This document shows positions 38,501 through 48,127 of a stretch of DNA of 64,000 nt, in pieces. This DNA is from Schistosoma haematobium (lineage: Eukaryota; Platyhelminthes; Trematoda; Strigeidida; Schistosomatidae). The position numbers were made by a program, and so were the translations under genes. The stretch's first letter is position 1, and every line of letters starts with the position of its first letter. The stretch spans positions 68,196,591-68,260,590 of the forward strand of contig NC_067195.1 of the NCBI RefSeq assembly GCF_000699445.3, written 5' to 3'. Below the pieces are notes generated by a model. It did not search any database, had not been told where the DNA came from, and saw nothing but the letters and a program-made list of their open reading frames with translations.

Positions 38501-40968
38501 TCATATCCAGCCGCAACACCATATTAGAAATCCCGTAATCTGAGAGTGTGTTTGATTGAAGTGAAGCACTGACTTTGATGGCGTGGAAATATTTTGTGCA
38601 TGTTTTTATGTGGCTTTCACACCGTGCACTAATTATCAATGCTTTTAATGGATGGGAAAATCTGTAAGGTTATTCGTTGGTAATCTAGGGTCGTGGAATG
38701 GAGACTAGCTATTTTGAGCTAGTTTTCATTGCTCCATCATGACTCTGATCGTGGTCTTAGGTATGCAAATTTTTTGCTTGAGATGTTTTCAGACATGATC
38801 TGTAATGGGAATCGTTACTGATCCTGCTATATTTTCCCGTTATATTCTTCATAAATGTCAGATAAACTCCTAATTGAATATAGCCTTTCTTGATCATACT
38901 CGTTGCACTTTCTTATTCAATACTATTTTTCTTCCCACTTGTTGGTTATACTACCCTTTTCTTTATTTCTTTGTAAATTTTCTCTTCGTAGTTGTGACAC
39001 ATATTTTGGTACCCTATTGTACTGGGATGTAAGTGCTTAAATAAATCAATAAAATATGTTGGATTGAATATATGATTTCCAACACCCTATTTTTTTTTAT
39101 AAATTAGACACCGATCGCTTAGTATGTCCAATAACTAATGGTATGGTTTGGGGTCCTACTCAAATGCAACTAAATGACGTCATGCATCAATATCTTCCTG
39201 AAGGAATATATGTACGGCGATTTGAATTTGATCTGACTGCAAACCACCTGAGTACAATCGTCGGACGTAGTGATTTAGATATAGTCGTCTGTAGTCATCT
39301 TTTATCAGAACCATTACAAGTATGTCATTGGCCTCCTGATGCTGTACAGATTCGTTTCAATGACTACCTTCTGCGTTTAGATCGTAGTTCTGTGAACGGT
39401 GGACAACCTGCACATAAAGTAGCTTGTGTCAAACAACTTTGTCAACCTGGTCGTAATCAACTGGAGATAGCTATATTAGGTCTTGGTGAAGACCCTAATC
39501 AACCATCTACCATGGCTAAACGTCGAGCTACTGCTCAAACACTTGAAGTAAGCTGTTTCCTTTTTTCTGTTTTCATGTATTCAGTATTGATGTTCGGAAT
39601 TATTATACCTTGTCTATAAAAATGTAGTTGATTTTTACAGAATCGATTGTATTATTAAATCAATAGTATTTTGTATTTCATAAATTGTTCAACTTATTAG
39701 TCTTACGATTTTATGCGTATGACGAAGTTTAGCATTTAGTTTTACCGAGTCGAAATATATTTTCCCTTCTACCATTTTGTTATGTCGATTATACAACTTG
39801 CCCTTTACGGCATACACTGTACTAAGTAACACGAGGAGAAGGTAGCTGTTTTGTAGTAGAAATAGATTTCTGATGCTGGTTTTACACAGGAATAGGCGAG
39901 AAAATATTAGTGGCGGGGAGATCGAAGATATGGCGCTAACTTATGAAGTTGTTGGATCGAGAGATATCGACAAGTGAAGTTGTAGGTGGGACGTCTGTTG
40001 AAATGGTTGATTATTATATTGGATGACGTTGTTCGAAACCAGTTGGGTTGGCACAGGTGTATTCCTTCTTTAGATTCTTGCAAAATTTTCAATTTTTTTG
40101 ATTTCTAACTTTTAATTTCTTCAATCATATCTGTTCCTTTTAAACCTCATAATTTCTACTGCAGTTATAATTAGTTTCTCTTTTTTTACTTCTAATCTTT
40201 GTTTTTCGCATCCCATTGTCCTCACTTAAGTTGCGGCAGATATGCATTCATACTAGTTCCTAATGAACTGATATCTGATCGTTTCATTTATTCATGCATT
40301 CTGTTATTATGCATGTTATAAATATAATCTGTACTACAACATACAATTTCCAAATCATTTATTATTATTTTTTTGTTGGTCAATAATTTGTATTTACTGT
40401 GAAATATTGGCTTATTTATTATAATTTATCTATTTGAACACATAAATCTTGGTACAAAGGAGCACCAAACACATATGCGCCACACAAGTCACGTGATTTG
40501 TGTGTAGGCTGTGATACTGCCCGAGTGCCCAGACCGAAGCAGGTGGTTTTCTTAAGCGGCCACACCCGGAGCCTTCGACCTAAAGGTCTGATCCACAAGG
40601 CAGTGGAGCGACGTCTAGATTTGCAGTCCCATGGTAGCCGGTGACCTACTATTGGTTCGCACTGCATTTGTTCTTTCAGATCCTAGAGCCCATGCACGCC
40701 AATGTTTTGGAATCAGGGTTCTCCAACTCCCCTAGATGGACCCTCCGAACTCTTCCCACTCTCGCCCGTACCAGGGTATTTGGGGGCGAAATACTGACTA
40801 ATAAAAGGAACATGCAAGAAAGCGATTAAGAGAATAAGAGGAGGATATTTTTCTTACAATTAAATGAAAACAAAAGTGCGGAAAGTGAAATAAATATAAA
40901 TTCTTATATTTTGTTTGTTTTTTATCGTCTTGAAATAAGTGAACTGTATATGAGCAAGAGTGTAGTCA

Positions 40969-41011
<43 letters not shown>

Positions 41012-43011
41012 TATTGGGACAACGAATTATCATAATGTAGGGTTTCGGTTAATATTTGAAATGTTTGATGCTTATAAGTGTGAGAATATCTTTCTTTTAT
41101 TCAGGTTATAATTCAGTTTATGGCATGCAAAATATTTGTGCATATGTAATATGTTAAACAATTTTAGATTAGTTACCTGTTTTTGAAAGATTTATAGAAT
41201 CAGAATATAGTTTTAGAATTTTGTTCATTTTAGGCCCAAATTGTCAGCACTGGTAGAGCATGTGAAACACTCAAGCTTAGATTAGAAAGGTTGATGACTG
41301 GAATCAGATAAAATCTATTAGATAAGATACAAGCTCTACTACTGTTGTTGATGTACGGTCTTTTAAAACTTTTAAGCTACCGTATCCTTGACGATACAGA
41401 ATTAATATTCACGTTCTCATTGACCTGAAAGAATTATTGCAATGCTTCAAGACTGGTCACATGCAGTATTTTTAGTCCTGTATATATTGCCTCTAACTGC
41501 CGCTTCAGTGTAGCGTTTATGGCTGGGTAATTCATGTTTAGTCTTGTGTGCAATGCACCGTCCAAGTTTTCTCTCATTTCCTCTTTAGTTAATGGATACT
41601 ATTTTATTATTATTTTCATTGATCAATTCTTGGATGTCATCTAATAGTATCACAATGGTGAAAATATTGTTTAAACCAGTAATGATTACAGTTATCAAGT
41701 CCGACCGTTGTTGCTACCTTGATGTGGTGGTCGGGCTTGCCTATCGTGATGAACCAATCGAGTTATACTGGCTGAACAATCGTTCCTCAAGGTCCTACCA
41801 TGCCAAACAGGTTGAAGAACAGTAAGACTAAAAGCAGCAAACCCAAGGTCTGAAAGCGCAGTCGTACTGCTGACTGTACAGAAGTGTGACGGCAGTAAGA
41901 TGTTTCCTTCAGACAACCAGCATGACAGCGATGCTGCCTTCCCACAAGGAGGAGTAGGGTTAGAAAAGGTCGACCCTAAAAATGCACACTTCACCTTATC
42001 CCACGGATATCCATCTCCGGCGATAAGGTCTCAACAAGTACGAAGCTAACACGAAAATTACTCACAAAAAGGCCGTGTTTGACTGACTTCAAGCAATCGT
42101 CCGTTGGGCAGTACGGTCACGCTCTCAGGTCACTAAGACCGTCTTTAATCCAATTTTCTTTTCAGGTACCTCTAGGAGATCTCTTCCACGGTGTGGGCAA
42201 CCGGGAAGTGATAATCGCCCTCATACCTCCGATAGCACTCAAGACCACTGTATTTATAATCAATCTCTTCGAATCCTATTACTCCTCCTACCTCGACTTT
42301 CGATTCTAAAATTCCTCTTTTGACTTCCTCCTCAAGTGTCACCATGGTCGATGATTCTGGTGCACGAAACACTGTTCCAGGTCTACTGAAATCTCGCTCC
42401 AAACTACACATTGGAACCTTCAACGTACTATACTATAGGCTGCAGTTTCCCTTGGTTGAAATCAATAATTTTCTTTACTTTTAGGCTCATCGATTCGCAG
42501 CATTTATGGCACATATGCCGGCTCTTAACGTTCTGCTTGATGGACTTCAACGACGCCGTCCTGCTGGTGTAAATACTCTCTGCGACATTCTTGAAGGTCG
42601 CATCGGTACACGGAACTTGAATGAAGATGGTAGTACAACTCGGAATATAACATCTGGAGCTTCTCAAACACCTGTTATTGCTGAATTAAATTTAGTATGT
42701 CCGGTATTTCGTACGAGAATGCGTATACCTGGTCGTATTGCAGGTTGTCAACATATAGAGGCATTTGATATGGAAGCTTTTCTACGGAGAGAGGTTCTTT
42801 GGCCCAGGCTGAATTGTCCAATTTGTGGGTAGGTTTGGTCTTGTATTCATAACAAACTGACTTAGTGTTATTCATTGCTTAATTAACCTTTTATTTTGCT
42901 TTTGAAATGCCACTAGTTTACGGTAATGTCGATAAGATACAAACGTCTTTATCGATACGCCATGGGGCTCGATAATCCACTGTTATCAATTATCAGAGCA
43001 GTTTGAATACG

Positions 43012-43056
<45 letters not shown>

Positions 43057-45703
43057 ATAGGGTCTTTTTTTCTCCACATAAGTTTGCAAAGTGTTCTTTG
43101 TTTATTTTTCAGCGTAAATGCATCATATTGAAAATATAAGAAGGGGAGACATTTTGATCGAATGCCAATGGTACCTTATTACTGCATAATTAGTAGTTGT
43201 TTATTAATTACTTACCGCTGACCATGATTGTCTATGCTGCTCCGCCCTGGTCTCTAGTTTCCAGTTTCTCCTAAGTACTGTTCACTCTTTTAATGTATCT
43301 GCAGTTCCTGAGGCAATGTGTTCTGTCTGTCTCTTTTTGGACATTCTATGTACCTATGTTAATTGTTGCTATCGTTGTCAGAAAGGGGCATTGTCCTCGT
43401 GACTTCCGAAGAGTCTCGGCTAGAGCTATGAGGTTTCATAACTTATAAATGAAGATCCTTTAACTCCCAGTGCAGTTTAAATAATTTTTTGTTAGCGTTT
43501 TTTAGCGAGGTTCATTTCTACCTGATGGGGTTGCTAACCGCATGCTCAACCCTCTTACCTTATCCGGTCTTAGGACTGGCACTATAACCCTAGAAGAGCT
43601 ACAAGCGATGTTTCCTTTATATTCACTCCTCTGTTTCCTAAATTTCTAGTAAGCTAATGACTTACGTTTGTTGGGATTTTCATTTTAAATATCCATGTTC
43701 ATCAGTCAATTATACCTAACGAGTATGTCCATCTTACATCATAGAGTTATCGTATTGTTTCTGTTATCGATGTTTACACATTTTAAGTATTTATAGTATT
43801 AACGTATATAGTATTTCACAGGTTGAAATCATGAGTCGATTGAAGCTAGACCACCATGGAAAACCTGGAAGCACTGGACGGCAGTTTCGTCCTAGTATGG
43901 GACTCCTCAGCAGTGCCCATCCACGATCCCGCACCACGCGGGGCTCGAACCCAGGACCTACTGGCTTCGCGCGCGAGCACTTAACCACTAGACCACTGAG
44001 CCGGCATAGTATTGAGAATTAAAATAGTACTTTTCGAGTCAATATAATGATAGAGAATGTTTTAGTATATGTACTGGATAAGACTATGTACTTACCATCC
44101 ATCGTACCACACAATGTATGCTACCTGGTTTTAATGAACATTCTTTTAATATTTCTGTGCTGTTTAACATAAACAATATCAGATGGTTTCGTAAATAATT
44201 CTAACTTATAACAACATGTGATCAGAGTTGAACTATGCTATATTCCTATAAACTATATTTAATGTGTTTATGTTCGAGAGAAATTATTTTCTTGGTTTTA
44301 AACTCTGTTGTCAGGAGTCGAACTACGTACTTATTATAAATCTATTAATTTTTAGAATTTATACGTTATTATTCGAATAGATAACTCTAGTTGATGAGCG
44401 TCTCCATTTAATTAATAAAGATGATTTATTCGATTTTTTTAATGTTGAGAAACGCTTAATGAAAGTGTAAAACTCATTGTAAGAAAAGGCCAACACCATA
44501 CTCGCTTTTATGCGAATCATAACAACTGACACACCCAACTTGTCAATCTTTTGTAAACTGTATTTGTCCGTATTCTCATTCATTATTATACATACATTAC
44601 CCAAGTTATATATTCTTAGATTAATAATTATTTGTATGTATATGTTTACATAAATTGTTAATTGGTTTTCATATTACACATAAGATTACATTTAGTGTGT
44701 GTACATAAATACGACAACACCTATAGCTAACTATTAAAATCTATTTTTTACTATTACTATTGTTATTATCATTATTATTATGTATAGTTTGTCAATTAAT
44801 ATAACTTTTTTCAACAAAATATTATTCTACTCACCTAACAACTGATTACTGGACTATAGATAGCTAACCAATTATAAATTAGTTTGTACAAGCTGTAAAA
44901 TCGATTTAAAATGTCAATAATTCGATCAGTTGCCATTTCGGATCAATTTGTTTGTTTGTTTGTTTACCTTAATTGGTTGGCTAGTCGATTACTTGTTGTT
45001 GTTGTGATTGTGACGATGATGATGATGGTTTCAATCTCTAGAAAGTGTTGCGCTTATTTATTATGTACTATTTATATGGTTGTTTACTTTTAATCACACT
45101 TACATTCGCCTATCTATCTATCTACCTATCTTCTCTCTCTTCTGCCCTTTCAAAACTTTTCTGGTTTTAATATTTGGACAATGCATTTGTTTATCCATAT
45201 CTATCTATCTATCTACGTATATCCGAGCGAAATTACATGCAGTTGTAAGATGAATATTGATGAAACTTATTAGCTTTCGCGATTTCATCCCTTTTTTAAT
45301 GAACAGAAAAATGAAAGGGAGTTAAGTACAAATTGACCACTAGCTATTTACACTACATATCCGTTTATCTACGCATGCACAAAAGATTATTACACGCAAT
45401 TTTTAAACAGCTGGCGTTTTTTCGTATTTTATCTAACAGTTTTGCTTTCTCATTATTTTCTAATATTATTTCGTTATGTGTGGTGAGAGATAGTTTCTCT
45501 TTTTCTCTTTTGTTTCAGTAAGCCATTTTTGTATTTAGTCGAGATTTAAAATGGGCTCGGATTTGTTGTTTACTCTAAGGAGAAGATATATATAAATCTG
45601 TACATATCAGTGTCTTAGCAATGCCTAAAGTTTTGATCATTGTTATACTCCGATTATTCAGTAATCTGGAATAAGTGCGAAATATTCTTATATTAACTGG
45701 AAT

Positions 45704-45781
<78 letters not shown>

Positions 45782-48079
45782 TTGTCTAAGATCATGTTGG
45801 GAATATAGTTATCCTCTGTGTTAACTTATTCAGTCTTGTATTTTCCATTGCTTTAACAATGTTGAACAATATTGATCTCATTTACCTGTTTATTTAAAAA
45901 ATTGTAGACACAAAAGCCCTGCTGGTCTGGATGGATTATGCATTGATACTACCATATTGTATGCTTCGCAATTAGTACCTCAGTCAGCTGAAAGTATTCT
46001 TGTACGCTCAGATGGCTATTGGCGACTGGTACCCCCATTATGTTTAGATCTACCTATTGAAATTGATCAATGGCAACCTTTAATTGGCCCACTGACAGAA
46101 CTAGTATCTCAGGCATTTAATCAGATCTCTTCAAAAGGTTCACTTCGTGGACAAAATCCCGGCAGTGTTGGAGTACGACAAATTACTACTCATTGTCATA
46201 CAAATGTCTCTCAAACGATACCTGATTGGAATCAATCACCTTTACAAAGAATTTCACCTCAGCATCAACAACCACCACCCAAAGTTGCGTCAACATCGCG
46301 TAAGTCACAACAACTGCATCCGACGGGTCAAACAACAAAAGTTGTCACATCTCAACAAGACATAGTGAATTCTCCCCAATGGGTTTCTGATTCTTGTTCT
46401 CCTAGTAATCAAACTAATTCGGAAAATATTTGTTCAAATACTAGTTGTGGACCTGCTGGTGAACTAGTTGATTCTGCTTACTCATCAGCGGCTTCACGAC
46501 CTTCATCACAACCTGGTATGTTGTCCAAAATTGTTCGATTATATCATATATATATATAATTACTAGTTTTTTCTGAAGAAATATCTCTCGGCAATTTTAT
46601 TGCTCAATATATAATATTTACCTCCATTATTACAGAAATCAAACAGTTGGATGTATATAAGTTTGTTGCTATTGAAGTATGTGCTAATGGTGTTGTTCAG
46701 AGGAACAATGAAAGCTTCATGAACAATCCATCCCGCTTAGAGATCACAACAATTCCAACATCTCATCCCGAGCTACAGATATTCTCCATCATTTTATGAA
46801 CAAGTTCCCTAAGTGTTTTCTGTTATCCATAGAATATAGCCTGTAAAAATTTATTAGATGGAATACTAGTAATATAATTTTTATTTATTAACACGTAAAG
46901 CACGTATTGTAAGTTTAAACAAGTTTTCTGTTAAAATGACGCTTCATTTTTCGGATCTAATTAATTACAAATAAGAAGTGCGAGTCAGGAGAACTCATGA
47001 CGAAAATCAATATTTTTAGTAATTTATGTAAACACTCAATTCTGAACATACTTATTTTTGTTTACTTGGAGTGTCTAAATTCACAAGCATTGTCAAACAG
47101 ATTTCAGGAGGATGATTGTACCTGTAATTAGTTAATGACAGAGATACTTATTTTTGAGAATTTCGTAGAATTTTTCGTGTAAAAGCTTCAGTTGTAACAC
47201 CAGTCTTGTTCACTTCATCATCTCTGTTTCAACACAATACAACTAATTTGCTAATTTAGTATTTACACATTCTGTAAAACCTATTTCCTAACGTGAATTC
47301 AGTACATTCCAATAAATCACATTTTACATAATGCACATTTTGTTGGACCTAGTAAACTATGTTAACAATCTATGTTAGTGGAATGAAGGGGGCTGTTCAG
47401 AGGAGGTTGTTTCAAAAAAAAAGAAAAAAAAAACAATCACTTTATGTCATCATAATTCATGAAGATGTCAAGTGAGCTTTAGATTTTTTCTCAACTGAAT
47501 CCACATTGAGTTTCGACTTTTATTTTATTGATAGTGAATTGTTAGGAGAACAAAATGTTTATATTCAAAAATTCGTTAACTATAAATATATGAGTTATGA
47601 AAAGTGTAAGATACTAATTTTTTTTAACTAACACTAATGTCAAAGATTCATGTTTATATGAGTCAATTGTCTTGTTGTTCAGTATTTTTCATTTTCCGAT
47701 TGTTTTTAATTCATGAACAAGTATAATTGGTTTGTATTGTTTTCGTTCAGGCGGTCATGATGATTATAGTGTTGTGTAATTGATCATTTTAAAATAGAAA
47801 TCGTGGCAAATAGATTCATATTCATATAATACTACATACATACAAAGAGATACATTTATCGAAAGGTAAAATAGCGTTGATTAACTTGTGTAACATGTTC
47901 AATTTTGAGCTTAAATAATCTCTTATAATTCACTTAAGATTTGGTTACCAATATTCTTTCATTATATAAGGTGTATTATTATTAATATGAATATTAGTAT
48001 TATTATTAGAGATAGCTTTTTTACTTGTGAAATTTTGTAAATTACTTTCTCTATCGTTCCACGGTTTACAGATCACCTA

Positions 48080-48127
<48 letters not shown>

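Larger units (their letters stand above)
39548..42484 (+). other. ZMIZ intron (2.9 kb)
   Basis: Contains an antisense S element (40410-40787), (TA)n at 40971-41008 and a 5'-only non-LTR fragment (41700-42431) that ends 53 bp before the acceptor TTTACTTTTAG. Confidence 0.85.
42829..45907 (+). other. ZMIZ intron (3.1 kb) inside the SP-RING codons
   Basis: Contains (AT)n at 43014-43053, an antisense RTE 5' fragment (43365-43625), an antisense hammerhead SINE with an intact core (43815-44012) and a 74-bp (AT)n at 45706-45779. Short open frames at 44911 and 45333 are not recognisable. Confidence 0.85.

Noticed and set aside
38184..38639. 151-codon frame on the - strand
   Set aside because: No recognisable domain; overlaps a repeat-derived intron region.
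41592..42309. Open frames at 41592-41825 and 42079-42309 as host exons
   Set aside because: They fall in the leader of a retrotransposon fragment and lack splice signals in phase with ZMIZ.
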